The notes: a model not told the origin generated them from the letters alone. A DNA stretch of 64,000 nt from Paraburkholderia mimosarum LMG 23256 = NBRC 106338 (GCF_000739815.1 NZ_BBJJ01000028.1:1-64000), one strand, 5' to 3'. Shown: positions 35,393-44,529, counted from the stretch's first letter. Made by a program: numbers and translations.

Positions 35393-36973
35393 TTACTTGC
35401 GCACCAGCTCGCCGTCGCGCAGACGCCACAGCGCGAGCGGGTTGTCGTTCTGCAGCGTGGCCGGCAGCAACTCGGCCGGCAGATCCTGGTAGCAGACCGG
35501 ACGCAGGAAGCGCTCGATCGCCATCGCGCCCACCGACGTCGCGCGCGGGTCCGAGGTGGCCGGGAATGGGCCGCCGTGAACCATCGCATAGGAGACTTCG
35601 ACGCCCGTCGGGAAGCCGTTCGCGAGTATGCGGCCCGCCTTGCGCTCGAGTACCGGCATGAGGCGCGCGGCCATTGCGTAGTCGTCGCGGTCGATGTGGA
35701 GCGTTGCCGTGAGCTGCCCTTCGAGGTGCTCCGCCACGCGCGCGAGTTCGGCTTCGTCGCGGCACGCCACGACGACCGAGGTCGGCCCGAAGATCTCGTC
35801 CGACAACGCGTGCTGGGCGAGGAACTGCTCCGCGCTCGCCTTGAAGAGCACGGGAAGCGCGTCGCAATGCGCTTGCGTCTTCGTGCCCTCGGCGAGGTTC
35901 TCGACGCCCGGCAGTTGCTTGCGCGCCGCGACGCCTTCGCCATACGCCGAGGCGATGCCCGCCGTCAGCATGCTTTGCGAGGGCTTCTGCGTGAGCGCGG
36001 CGCTGGCCGCCTTCAGGAAGCGGTCGAGTTCAGGGCCGTCGATGGCGAGCACGAGGCCCGGGTTCGTGCAGAACTGGCCGACGCCCAACGTGAGCGAATC
36101 GACGAAACCCTGCGCGAGCGATTCGCCGCGTGCGGCCAGCGCCGCGGGCAGCACGAACATCGGGTTGATGCTGCTCATTTCGGCATAGACCGGGATCGGC
36201 TCGGCGCGCGTCGCGGCAATGTGCGAAAGCGCGAGCCCCCCGCGGCGCGAACCCGTGAAGCCCACCGCCTTGATGGCCGGATGCGCCACGAGCGCTTCGC
36301 CCGTTTCGTTGCCGCCGCCGAAGACGAGCGAGAACACGCCTTCGGGCAGACCGACTTCGGCGACGGCCTGCTGGATCGCGCGGCCCACCAGTTCCGAGGT
36401 GCCCGGGTGCGCCAGGTGCGCCTTCACCACGACCGGACAACCGGCGGCCAGTGCCGAAGCGGTATCGCCGCCCGCCACCGAAAACGCCAGCGGGAAGTTG
36501 CTCGCGCCGAACACGGCCACGGGGCCGAGCGGGATGCGGTGCGCGCGCAGGTCCGAACGCGGCAGCGGCTTACGTTCGGGCTGCGCCGAGTCGAGCACGG
36601 CGCCGCACCAGTGGCCATCGCGCACGAGCGACGCGAAGAGGCGCAACTGGCCGACCGTGCGGCCGCGCTCGCCTTCGAGGCGCGCCTTGGGCAACGCCGA
36701 TTCGAGATACGCTCGCTCGATGAGGGCTTCGCCGATGCCGAGAATACGCTCGGCGATCGCTTCGAGCAGGCGCGCACGCGTTTCGTGCGGGGCGGCGCGG
36801 AAGGCGTCGAACGCCTGCCCCGCGAGTTCGCAGGCGCGCGCGACTTCGGCCTTGCCGCCGAGGCCGAACGACGGCTCGATCTCCTGGCCGAGCGCGGGCG
36901 CGAAGGCGCGCATCTCGCCCGCCTCGCCGCGCACCGCTTGCGCGCCCAGCAGCATGGCTCCAGTAATCTGCAT
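35393..36973 (-). CDS. 2-Oxoglutarate semialdehyde dehydrogenase
   Basis: 526-aa aldehyde dehydrogenase of the type that oxidises 2-oxoglutarate semialdehyde (2,5-dioxopentanoate) to 2-oxoglutarate with NAD(P). The catalytic residues are Glu265 (PVYAEMSSINP) and Cys302 (GVGQFCTNPG). The long N-terminal lead (MQITGAMLLGAQAVRGEAG) and the FGASNFPLAFSVAGGDTASA segment are characteristic of this subgroup. It follows the DapA-family gene by 30 bases in one operon. This would be the last step of the hexuronate/aldarate pathway. Confidence 0.87.
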   Translation of the reverse strand: MQITGAMLLGAQAVRGEAGEMRAFAPALGQEIEPSFGLGGKAEVARACELAGQAFDAFRAAPHETRARLLEAIAERILGIGEALIERAYLESALPKARLEGERGRTVGQLRLFASLVRDGHWCGAVLDSAQPERKPLPRSDLRAHRIPLGPVAVFGASNFPLAFSVAGGDTASALAAGCPVVVKAHLAHPGTSELVGRAIQQAVAEVGLPEGVFSLVFGGGNETGEALVAHPAIKAVGFTGSRRGGLALSHIAATRAEPIPVYAEMSSINPMFVLPAALAARGESLAQGFVDSLTLGVGQFCTNPGLVLAIDGPELDRFLKAASAALTQKPSQSMLTAGIASAYGEGVAARKQLPGVENLAEGTKTQAHCDALPVLFKASAEQFLAQHALSDEIFGPTSVVVACRDEAELARVAEHLEGQLTATLHIDRDDYAMAARLMPVLERKAGRILANGFPTGVEVSYAMVHGGPFPATSDPRATSVGAMAIERFLRPVCYQDLPAELLPATLQNDNPLALWRLRDGELVRK

Positions 36974-37003
36974 GTTCGCTCCGTTGAACTGGATGTGCCT
37001 TTC

Positions 37004-37951
37004 TCAGGCGTTGGTGGTCTGTGCCGAGCCAACAAGCTTCTGCTCGAATGCGAGCAGCGCCTGGGCCGCCTCGCCGATTGCCGGCAAGGCCTCGGCCGGC
37101 GACTGCGAGAGCAGCGGCAGGATCGGGCCCATGTCGGCAATGCCCGAGCGCGTCACGGCGTCATGCAGCACGCGAATGAGCGAGATGTCGTCGCGCAGCG
37201 TTTCGAGCGGCATGAACGCATCGTAGAGGCGTTGCGCTTCTTGCGCACGGCCCGCTTTCGCGGCCTTCAGCAGCGCCATGATCGCGCCGGGGGCGATACA
37301 GCCCGAGCCCGTGGTCCATGCGGCCAGACCGAAATCGCGCACGTGGACGAGCGCCGGGCGCTCGCCCATGCCCGAAACCACCTTCGACGCCGGCACGCTT
37401 TGCAGCAGGCGGCGCAGGTACGGGTCATTCGCCGGATCCTCGCGCACGATCGCGTACTTGATCGCAATGAGCGTGCCGCGGTCGATCAGGCGCACGAGCG
37501 TGTCGACGTCCACATAGTCTTCGCTCTTGATGTAGAGCGTGAGCGGAATGCCGGCCGTGTCGACGATGCGCGTGAGGCCCGCTTCCACGCCTGCGGGCGT
37601 GGTGATGCCGGACAGCGGCAGCACCATGGCGGTCTGGTATTGCGTTTGCGCGAAAATGCGCGCCTGATCGAGCATCTTGCCGTAGTCGGGGCCGATGGCC
37701 GGGATCACGCGCGTTGCGGGCGCCGTGAGGTCGGCGAGCATGTCAAGCAACTCGCGGAATTCGCTGACGGCGACGTGATACAGGTTCGCGTTGCCTCCAT
37801 ACAGCAGCGTGCGGATGCCGCCAGCTTCCATGTGGCGGATCAGCTTGCGGTTTTGTTCGACGTCGAGGGAGAAGTCGGGGCGGCGTGCGAGCGGCGGCAC
37901 TGCCATCACAGTCGAGGCGAATTCGCTCTCGACAATCGGGGACACGTTCAT
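37004..37951 (-). CDS. DapA-family lyase/dehydratase (KdgD-like role)
   Basis: 315-aa TIM-barrel protein of the dihydrodipicolinate synthase/N-acetylneuraminate lyase family. The Schiff-base Lys165 (IAIKYAIVRE) and the catalytic Tyr140 (LTLYIKSED) are in the family positions. Sequence around the substrate pocket (YGGNANLYH, IGPDYGKM) differs from classical KdgD (5-dehydro-4-deoxyglucarate dehydratase) and from L-KDA dehydratase, so the substrate is uncertain. Being upstream of the semialdehyde dehydrogenase, it most likely yields 2-oxoglutarate semialdehyde. First gene of the operon. Confidence 0.8.
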   Translation of the reverse strand: MNVSPIVESEFASTVMAVPPLARRPDFSLDVEQNRKLIRHMEAGGIRTLLYGGNANLYHVAVSEFRELLDMLADLTAPATRVIPAIGPDYGKMLDQARIFAQTQYQTAMVLPLSGITTPAGVEAGLTRIVDTAGIPLTLYIKSEDYVDVDTLVRLIDRGTLIAIKYAIVREDPANDPYLRRLLQSVPASKVVSGMGERPALVHVRDFGLAAWTTGSGCIAPGAIMALLKAAKAGRAQEAQRLYDAFMPLETLRDDISLIRVLHDAVTRSGIADMGPILPLLSQSPAEALPAIGEAAQALLAFEQKLVGSAQTTNA

Positions 37952-37990
37952 GAGGCCTCGTGCTGGGATGGAGGGTTGTCGATACTGCGC

Positions 37991-38025
37991 ACAGTAGCAC
38001 CGCCCCCTTTAGTTGTCAAACAACT
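37991..38025 (-). promoter_or_regulatory. Promoter and operator of the DapA-family/dehydrogenase operon
   Basis: On the minus strand TTGACA (38019-38014) and TACTGT (37996-37991) are separated by exactly 17 bases. The inverted repeat AGTTGT-N3-ACAACT (38011-38025) covers the -35 box, so binding of a FadR-type repressor would exclude RNA polymerase. A second overlapping AACAACTTGTT lies at 38020-38030. Confidence 0.7.
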
Positions 38026-38270
38026 TGTTTTATTTGTTGGGTCAGTGCGGAGCGCGCTCTGCGCGATGCTGCCGTTCGAATAGGGGCTGTCCGACCGGAA
38101 AGACGGCCGATTTGTTCGACGTGGTGCATGCGAGTTGGGGCGACGCCGTGCACCCGTTGGCGCGGAAGACGTCGCGGAGATACACGAGAAGTTGCGGACG
38201 ACTGCCCGCCTCGTTGCGTACGCAACGAGGCGGCGGCCGCTCCTGCTTCAATTGCGGGCCGCGCCGCCGC

Positions 38271-38489
38271 TCAGTGGAGCAGCTCGGGCCGATCGAGCAA
38301 GCCGTAGAATTCGTCGATCGTGACGGTAGGCGCGAATTGCGAGAGTGTGGCGACGATCATATCGTCGTAAATCGCCGTTCCCGCCGCCGATTCGAGCTGA
38401 ACCCCGGCCGCAGCGGCCTGGCTCTCGGCCAGCTCGAGGGCGATCGACAGGATGAAGCGCGCGTCGGTTTGGGTGAGGAGGGCTTTCAT
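38271..38489 (-). CDS. Hypothetical protein, 72 aa
   Basis: Small acidic protein (MKALLTQTDARFILSIALELAES...). AGGAGG lies only one base before ATG 38489, which is too close; an in-frame ATG at 38531 is the alternative. Its C-terminal half (VTIDEFYGLLDRPELLH) looks like a folded helical domain and its composition is protein-like. No family recognised. It lies in its own small gap between the DapA operon and the AraC gene. Confidence 0.5.
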   Translation of the reverse strand: MKALLTQTDARFILSIALELAESQAAAAGVQLESAAGTAIYDDMIVATLSQFAPTVTIDEFYGLLDRPELLH

Positions 38490-38587
38490 GCCTCCTCTAA
38501 CGGCGCGCGTGCCGCGAATCTTTAGCATCGTGTGGCGTTTCGTGGGTTTTCGCGGGGATTCATTAATCGCTGCGCGCAGCCCGATGC

Positions 38588-39394
38588 TCAGCGCGTGCGC
38601 GCCACGAACTGGCCAGGACTCGTGCCCGTCAGCCGGCGGAACATGGCGATGAATGCCGACGATGTGGCGTACCCCAGATCCAGCGCCACGGCTTCGACGC
38701 TGCGCCCCGCGTGGAGCATGGGCAACGCATTCACGAGCCGGATGCGTTGACGCCATTCCGTCAACGACATGCCAAGCTGGTTCTGTGCGCGCCGCATGAG
38801 CGTGCGCTCGCTCATGTAAAACGCAGCGGCAAGCTCGGCGAGCGAGCGGTTGTCTGCGGGGTTGTCGCGCAGCACCTGGAGGACCGCGTTGAGATCGGCG
38901 TCATCGGTGTGCGGCACGAAGCTGCCCGTGGTCGCGCAGGTCGAAAGCTGATCCACGAGCACGCGCAAGAGGCGCGCGCGTGCCGCCTCGCCCTCCTCCT
39001 CGACGGGCGTCTCGCGCAGATGCTCGAGGATGGCGCGCACGAGCGGCGACACCATCACCGCGCAGCTCGAAGCGGGCATGCGCGTGCACAGATCGCGGCT
39101 GATGTACACGGAGCAATGCACCGTCTCCTGCTCGTTGAAACCCACGTGCTCCGTGCCGGGTGCGATCCAGAGCCCGAGATGCGGCGGCGTGATGTAGTGC
39201 TCGTCGCCCGCCTTGACCTCGGTCGTGCCGCTGAAGGCATAGACGAACTCGCCCCACGGGTGGCACATCTGCGGATAGGTTGCGTGCGAAGGCATGTGTT
39301 CCATGCGGAAGAACACCGGCGTGGGCAGCACGTCGGTGAAAGGCGGCAGGCGCAGATGGCGCGCGGGGCGCGGGCGAACGCGTGGGTTGGGCAT
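38588..39394 (-). CDS. AraC family transcriptional regulator
   Basis: 268-aa regulator with an N-terminal cupin sensor domain (about residues 25-120; HPWGEFVYAFSGTTEV, WIAPGTEHVGFNE) and a C-terminal double HTH (about 165-265). The second helix pair ends with the AraC signature LDLGYATSSAFIAMFRRLTGTSPGQF. It is transcribed divergently from the EamA transporter at 39521, its probable target. Effector unknown. Confidence 0.9.
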   Translation of the reverse strand: MPNPRVRPRPARHLRLPPFTDVLPTPVFFRMEHMPSHATYPQMCHPWGEFVYAFSGTTEVKAGDEHYITPPHLGLWIAPGTEHVGFNEQETVHCSVYISRDLCTRMPASSCAVMVSPLVRAILEHLRETPVEEEGEAARARLLRVLVDQLSTCATTGSFVPHTDDADLNAVLQVLRDNPADNRSLAELAAAFYMSERTLMRRAQNQLGMSLTEWRQRIRLVNALPMLHAGRSVEAVALDLGYATSSAFIAMFRRLTGTSPGQFVARTR

Positions 39395-39520
39395 GGCGGT
39401 CCGGGGCTATCGATTGTCAGTTTTGCGCTATATGCGTGCATCCCGACGCATGAATACTACGCTCGCAATCGCAAAATTTCACCCATCTCCATCCCCGATC
39501 ATCAGGTCAGCGAGTCCGCA

Positions 39521-40471
39521 ATGAGAAAGCAAGTCGATGCAAAAGCCCTGGCCATCATGGTGGTGCTATGCCTCGCGTGGGGTCTGCAGCAGGTCGCGAT
39601 CAAGGCGGTGGCCGGGGAAATCCCGCCCATGCTGCAGATCGGGTTGCGCTCGGGCGTGGCGGCGGGCCTCGTTTGGCTGTTCAACCGGCTCGTTTCGCGC
39701 GAGCGCTGGCTGCCGGGCGTCGCACTGGGCGCGGGGCTCGTCACGGGCGGCCTGTTCGCGCTGGAATTCGTGTTCGTGGCCATGGGCTTGCGCTGGACCA
39801 ACGCCTCGCATATGGCCGTCTTCATCTATACCGCGCCGATGTTCGCCGCCATCGGGCTGCATCTGCGCCTGCCCGACGAACGGCTCGCGCCGCTGCAGTG
39901 GAGCGGCATCGCGATCGCGTTCGCGGGTATCGCCATCACGTTCGTCGGCCCCGCGCTGCTGGGCGGCGGCTCGCCCGCTTCGCCGCTGTGGCTGCTCGGC
40001 GACTTCATGGGTCTTTGCGCGGGCGCGGCCTGGGGGTTGACCACCGTGGCCGTGCGCACGAGCCGCCTGAGCGAAGCGCCCGCCACGCAAACCCTCTTCT
40101 ATCAACTGGCCGGCGCCTTCGTCGTGCTGGTGCCGTTCGCGGCCCTGACCGGACAGACCCACTTTCAAGGCACGCCGCTCGCGTGGGCAAGCCTCGCGTT
40201 CCAGACGCTGCTCGTCTCGTTCGTGAGCTATCTCGTGTGGTTCTGGATGCTGCGCCGCTATCTGGCCGCGCGCCTTGGCGTGCTCTCGTTCATGACGCCG
40301 CTGTTCGGGGTGGCGTTCGGCGTGCTGCTGCTGAATGAGCGCGTGGAACCCGCGTTCCTCTTAGGCTCGGCGCTCGTGCTGCTCGGCCTGCTCGTGGTGA
40401 ACGCGCAAGGCTGGGTCCGCCAGGCCTTTGGACGCCGCGCGGGAAATGCGAGCGGCGCTCGGGCTTCCTGA
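39521..40471 (+). CDS. EamA/DMT family transporter
   Basis: 316-aa drug/metabolite-type transporter with ten predicted helices in two EamA repeats (about 5-140 and 155-290). ATG 39521 (MRKQVDAKALAIMVVLCLAWG) is chosen; a longer frame upstream overlaps the divergent AraC gene. These proteins export or import small metabolites such as amino acids. Motifs include ALEFVFVAMGLRWTNASHMAVFIYTAP and FMTPLFGVAFGVLLLNE. Probably controlled by the divergent AraC regulator. Confidence 0.88.
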   Translation: MRKQVDAKALAIMVVLCLAWGLQQVAIKAVAGEIPPMLQIGLRSGVAAGLVWLFNRLVSRERWLPGVALGAGLVTGGLFALEFVFVAMGLRWTNASHMAVFIYTAPMFAAIGLHLRLPDERLAPLQWSGIAIAFAGIAITFVGPALLGGGSPASPLWLLGDFMGLCAGAAWGLTTVAVRTSRLSEAPATQTLFYQLAGAFVVLVPFAALTGQTHFQGTPLAWASLAFQTLLVSFVSYLVWFWMLRRYLAARLGVLSFMTPLFGVAFGVLLLNERVEPAFLLGSALVLLGLLVVNAQGWVRQAFGRRAGNASGARAS

Positions 40472-40564
40472 TTTCATTGGCCCCGCGCTAACGGCTGCTC
40501 GCCACAGCCCTCGGGTTTCTGAGGTAAAGTCGCTCGGGTTCCAACCACCGCGAATTGACGCCCG

Positions 40565-41152
40565 ATGGAAACCCTCTCGACTTTCACGCCCGTGGCGCTC
40601 GAACACGCCAGCCGCCTCATCAATCATGGCCCCACCGTGCTCGTCACCAGCAGCGACGGCAAGCGCCGCAACATCATGGCGGCCGCGTGGTCGATGCCCG
40701 TGGAATTCACGCCGCCGCGCATCGCCATCGTGATCGACAAGCGCACGTTCACGCGCGAACTCGTCAGCGCAAGCGGCACGTTCGGCGTCATCATTCCGGG
40801 TGCCGCGGCAATCGATCTCACCTACGCCGTGGGCAGCGTGAGCGGCCGCGACACGGATAAGTTCCAGCGCTTCGGTATCGGCGCCATTACGGGCCCGAAG
40901 CTCGGTTTGCCGTTGCTCGAAGCGGGCTGCGCCGCGTGGATGGAATGCCGCCTGATTCCCGAGCGGCATACCGAAGAGGCTTACGACACGTGCTTCGGCG
41001 AAGTGATCGCCGCCGCCGCCGACCCGCGCGCCTTCCGCAATGGCCACTGGGAACTCGACCGTAGCAATGCGGATCTGCATACGATCCACCATCTCGGCGC
41101 CGGCAATTTCGTGCGCGCCAGCGATACGATCAAGGCGCGCGACCTCGCGTAA
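40565..41152 (+). CDS. Flavin reductase family protein
   Basis: 195-aa split-barrel FMN-binding protein of the flavin reductase-like family (VLVTSSDGKRRNIMAAAWSMPVEFTPPRIAIVIDKRTFT). These bind FMN and reduce it for partner oxygenases or act as reductases themselves. No oxygenase is adjacent, so the partner is unknown. It follows the EamA gene by 93 bases on the same strand. Confidence 0.82.
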   Translation: METLSTFTPVALEHASRLINHGPTVLVTSSDGKRRNIMAAAWSMPVEFTPPRIAIVIDKRTFTRELVSASGTFGVIIPGAAAIDLTYAVGSVSGRDTDKFQRFGIGAITGPKLGLPLLEAGCAAWMECRLIPERHTEEAYDTCFGEVIAAAADPRAFRNGHWELDRSNADLHTIHHLGAGNFVRASDTIKARDLA

Positions 41153-41189
41153 GAGCGCGGCCCCGTTGCCCCGTCAAGCCATTGCCCCG

Positions 41190-42497
41190 TTACGCCGATT
41201 CGAGTTCACGCCCGCGCGTTTCGGGCAGCGTAAGCGCCGCGACGATCAGCACGCCATAGGCCGCAATGGCGAAGATGCCGATGCTCGGCCCGAGACCGAA
41301 CTGCTTCGCGAGCGCGCCGATCAGGAAGGGAAACAGCGCGCCGACTGCGCGGCCCACGTTGTAGCAGAAGCCCTGCCCCGAACCGCGCACACGTGTGGGA
41401 AAGAGTTCGGTGAGGAACGCGCCCATGCCCGAGAAAATGCCCGAAGCGAAAAAGCCGAGTGGAAAACCGAGCCACAGCATCGAGCCATTCGTGAGCGGCA
41501 GCGACGTGTACGCGTACGCAATCGCCATGGAGCCCGCCGCAAAGAGGATGAAGTTGGGCTTGCGGCCGAGCCGGTCGGTGAGCCACGCGCTCGCTAGATA
41601 GCCGACATACGAGCCTGCGATGATCATCGCGAGATAACCGCCCGTGCCCAACACGGTGAGATGGCGCTCGCTCTTGAGGAACGTGGGCAGCCAGGTCGTG
41701 ATTGCGTAGTAGCCGCCTTGCGCACCTGTTGCGAGAAGCGCCGCGCGCAGCGTTGTCCAGCGCAGCTTCGGCGCGAAGATTTCGGTAAAGCGCGGCTTGT
41801 CGCCCGCCTCGGCCCGCGCCGCCCTCGCGCTCGTGAATATTTCGGGCTCCTTGACATACCGCCGGATCACGAGCACGAGCAGCGCGGGAGCCACGCCGAC
41901 GAGAAACAGCGAACGCCACGCCAACTCCGGCGGCAGAACCGAGAACAGCACCGCATAGAGCAAAGCGGCCAGCCCCCACCCGAGCGCCCAGCCCGATTGC
42001 ACGAGCCCCACTGCCTTGCCGCGGTCCTTCGCGCGAATCACCTCGCCGATCAGCACCGCGCCCGCCGTCCATTCGCCGCCGAATCCGAAGCCCATCAGCG
42101 CACGCGCGGCGAGCAGTTGCCCATAGTTCTGCGCGAGCCCGCAGAGACCCGTGAAGAGCGCGAACCAGAGCACGGTGAGCTGCAGCGTACGTACGCGGCC
42201 GATGCGGTCGGAGAGAATGCCGGCAATCCAGCCGCCAAGCGCCGACGACAGCAGCGTGAGCGTGCCGATGAACCCCGCGTTACCCAGGCTGATACCCCAG
42301 CTCGCCACGAGCGTGGGAATCACGAACGAGAGCATTTGCGTATCCATGCCGTCGAGCATGTAGCCGACCTTGCAGCTCCAGAACGCCCGCCGCGCCTGAG
42401 GCGACGCGTGTGCGTACCACGAACGCTCCTGCTCCCGCGCTGGTATGGACGACGGTGCAGAGTCGGTGGCAGGCGACGCGATTGTCTTGCTGTCCAT
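41190..42497 (-). CDS. MFS transporter, carboxylate type (AAHS/SHS-like)
   Basis: 435-aa major facilitator with 12 predicted helices. It carries the loop-2 signature GILSDRIGRVRT and its repeat-domain counterpart ASAWLTDRLGRKPN. LDGMDTQMLSFVIPTLVASWG in helix 1 is typical of aromatic-acid/sialate/carboxylate proton symporters. It follows the putative hydro-lyase gene on the same strand with a 55-base gap, so the two probably act on one substrate under the divergent LysR regulator. Confidence 0.87.
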   Translation of the reverse strand: MDSKTIASPATDSAPSSIPAREQERSWYAHASPQARRAFWSCKVGYMLDGMDTQMLSFVIPTLVASWGISLGNAGFIGTLTLLSSALGGWIAGILSDRIGRVRTLQLTVLWFALFTGLCGLAQNYGQLLAARALMGFGFGGEWTAGAVLIGEVIRAKDRGKAVGLVQSGWALGWGLAALLYAVLFSVLPPELAWRSLFLVGVAPALLVLVIRRYVKEPEIFTSARAARAEAGDKPRFTEIFAPKLRWTTLRAALLATGAQGGYYAITTWLPTFLKSERHLTVLGTGGYLAMIIAGSYVGYLASAWLTDRLGRKPNFILFAAGSMAIAYAYTSLPLTNGSMLWLGFPLGFFASGIFSGMGAFLTELFPTRVRGSGQGFCYNVGRAVGALFPFLIGALAKQFGLGPSIGIFAIAAYGVLIVAALTLPETRGRELESA

Positions 42498-42552
42498 CTG
42501 TTGCTCCCCTTTTGATAGACGTGCTAATGAATACCGTGCGCGGTTGGCGCGC

Positions 42553-43326
42553 CTAAAACACCGCTAGCGATGAATTGGTGATATCCGTCATGAGCATGTG
42601 GCCTGGCGCATGGGCGATCGCGAGCGGCAGCCTGGCGTCCATGAGCGCCGTTTGCGGGGTCACTCCGCAAGCCCAGTACACGGGCAGTTCGCCCGCGCGG
42701 ATGGTCACCGCGTCGCCGAATTCGGGCCGCGCGAGGTCGGCAATGCCCAGTTCCGCCGCATCGCCGATATGCACCGGCGCCCCATGCACGCCCGGAAAGC
42801 GGCTCGTGATCTGCACCGCGCGTATCGCATCGGCACCGCGCATGGGGCGCATCGACACGACCAGTTCGCCGCCGAACACCCCCGCGCGCTGGTTCGCGCG
42901 GCGCGTGCGGTACATCGGCACATTGCACCGCTCTTCCACATGACGCAGCGCAATGCCTTCGAGCGCCAGCATATGCTCGAACGAAAACGAGCAGCCGATG
43001 GCAAACACGACGAAATCGTCCTGCCAGAGCGATTCGAGCGAATGGACGCATTCGCTCAACTCCCCGTGGCGATAGACGTTATAGGCGGGCACGTCCGTGC
43101 GGATGTCGATGTCGCGGCCGAGCGCCGGCACACGAAAATCGCCGGGCTCGCCCACGCCGAGCAGCGGGCATGCCTTGGGATTCGCATGACAAAAGCGCAG
43201 GAAGTCGTGCGCGTGCGTCTCGGGCAAGATCGCAAGGTTGGCCTGCGCGTACTCGCCGCAGTAACCGGCTGTGGGGCCGCGGAAATCACGTGCGCGCACG
43301 GCAAGCCGGAATTCGTATGGGGTCAT
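42553..43326 (-). CDS. Putative hydro-lyase (DUF1445 / D-glutamate cyclase-like)
   Basis: 257-aa member of the UPF0317/DUF1445 family. Family blocks present are PTAGYCGEYAQANLAILP, DIDIRTDVPAYNVYRHGE, FAIGCSFSFEHMLALEGI and the C-terminal CGVTPQTALMDARLPLAIAHAPGHM. A mammalian relative is D-glutamate cyclase; bacterial members are annotated as putative hydro-lyases. Co-oriented with the MFS transporter downstream and divergent from LysR 43547, suggesting uptake and turnover of a hydroxy or amino acid. Confidence 0.87.
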   Translation of the reverse strand: MTPYEFRLAVRARDFRGPTAGYCGEYAQANLAILPETHAHDFLRFCHANPKACPLLGVGEPGDFRVPALGRDIDIRTDVPAYNVYRHGELSECVHSLESLWQDDFVVFAIGCSFSFEHMLALEGIALRHVEERCNVPMYRTRRANQRAGVFGGELVVSMRPMRGADAIRAVQITSRFPGVHGAPVHIGDAAELGIADLARPEFGDAVTIRAGELPVYWACGVTPQTALMDARLPLAIAHAPGHMLMTDITNSSLAVF

Positions 43327-43546
43327 GGTCTGGGGACGGCGTGAAAGAAAGAAGTGCGGGGAAAGCGTGCGGCTCAGGTGCCGCGGTGAACGGCAGCCTG
43401 TCGCGCGCTTGCCAACTTGTCAGGACGAAGCATAGGAAAGACAAAAATTTGACGCCAACTAGTTTTTCTTCGGTCAGGCGAATAGAATTTCTTAACGGAA
43501 TCGCGGGTTTCCCCCGATTTCATCGCGATCCTCTCCCGCCAGCGCC

Positions 43547-44479
43547 ATGAACACGCGATTTCTGGAAACCTTCGTCACGCTCGCGAAGCTGCGCAACTTT
43601 CGCACCACGGCCACGGCGCTGCATGCGACGCCCGCAGCCATTTCGCAGCGCCTCAAGGTGCTGGAAGACGAATTGCACACCGTGCTGGTCGATCGCAAGA
43701 GCCGCGAATTCCGGCTCACGCCCAACGGCGAATATCTGCTCGGCTATGCAAAGGCGGTAGTGGAGGCAACGCGCCGGCTTCAGGCTGCCGCGTCGACGCA
43801 AGGTGCCATGCGCGGCAAGCTTCGCCTCGGCGTGATCGAAACGGTCGTGCATAGCTGGCTCGCCGATTACATGCGCAGGCTCAGTCAGGACTACCCGCAA
43901 CTCGAAGTGGAACTGGCGGTGGATGTGAGCGTCGTTTTGCAGCGGCGCCTGATGGCGGGCGAACTCGACTTGATCATTCGCGTGGAAGGCAGCGATGAAG
44001 CTTCCGTGGTCTGCGACGCGCTCGCCAACTATCCCGTGCACTGGATCGCTCGCGCGGGACTGCTTCCCGCTTCGCGCAGCGGATTGGCGCGGCGCGTGCT
44101 CCAGCACCCTATCCTCACCTTCGGGCGCGGGACGGCGCCGCATCGCGCGCTCGAAGACATCGTGAGCAAGCTCGCGCTCGCCAACGGCGTGAGCATTTCC
44201 GACACCCGCATCACCGGCTCGCCCTCGATCTCGGTGATCGTGCAACTGGTGCGCGACGGCTTCGGTGTTGCCGCCATTCCGCGTCTTTTTGTCGACGACC
44301 TGATCGCGCGCGGCGAGGTCGTCGAATTACCGCTGCAGCCGTCGCCGCCTTCGATCGTCGTTTCGATGTCGCGCCGCACCGATGCGCCGCTCTTCGTGCA
44401 CGGCGCGGCAAACGCCGCACGCGCGGCATGCCACGACTATTGCGCACACAGCGAAAAGCGCCTGATCGAGCGGCTTTGA
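43547..44479 (+). CDS. LysR-type transcriptional regulator
   Basis: 310-aa LTTR with an N-terminal winged HTH (FLETFVTLAKLRNFRTTATALHATPAAISQRLKVLE) and a C-terminal substrate-binding domain (from about residue 90, GKLRLGVIETVVHSWLADY). Divergent from the hydro-lyase/MFS operon across a 220-bp AT-richer gap. That gap holds AAAAATTTGACGCC and a TTTTTC half, a possible LTTR site with inverted A/T arms near 43442-43468. Confidence 0.9.
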   Translation: MNTRFLETFVTLAKLRNFRTTATALHATPAAISQRLKVLEDELHTVLVDRKSREFRLTPNGEYLLGYAKAVVEATRRLQAAASTQGAMRGKLRLGVIETVVHSWLADYMRRLSQDYPQLEVELAVDVSVVLQRRLMAGELDLIIRVEGSDEASVVCDALANYPVHWIARAGLLPASRSGLARRVLQHPILTFGRGTAPHRALEDIVSKLALANGVSISDTRITGSPSISVIVQLVRDGFGVAAIPRLFVDDLIARGEVVELPLQPSPPSIVVSMSRRTDAPLFVHGAANAARAACHDYCAHSEKRLIERL

Positions 44480-44490
44480 ACGTGCCAGTG

Positions 44491-44529
44491 GTATCCACAA
44501 GGCCGGGTGACAGCCACGGTCTATGCACA
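44491..44529. repeat. Pair of DnaA-box-like sequences
   Basis: GTATCCACA (44491-44499) and CTATGCACA (44521-44529) are each 8-of-9 matches to TTATNCACA, both followed by CAAGG or AAGG. They lie between two convergent genes. A weak echo of the array at 8640-8975; may be chance. Confidence 0.3.

Noticed and set aside
35336..38083. 915-residue plus-strand open frame
   Set aside because: It is the antisense of the aldehyde dehydrogenase and DapA-family genes; rich in Arg/His/Glu with no domain. Typical high-GC shadow.
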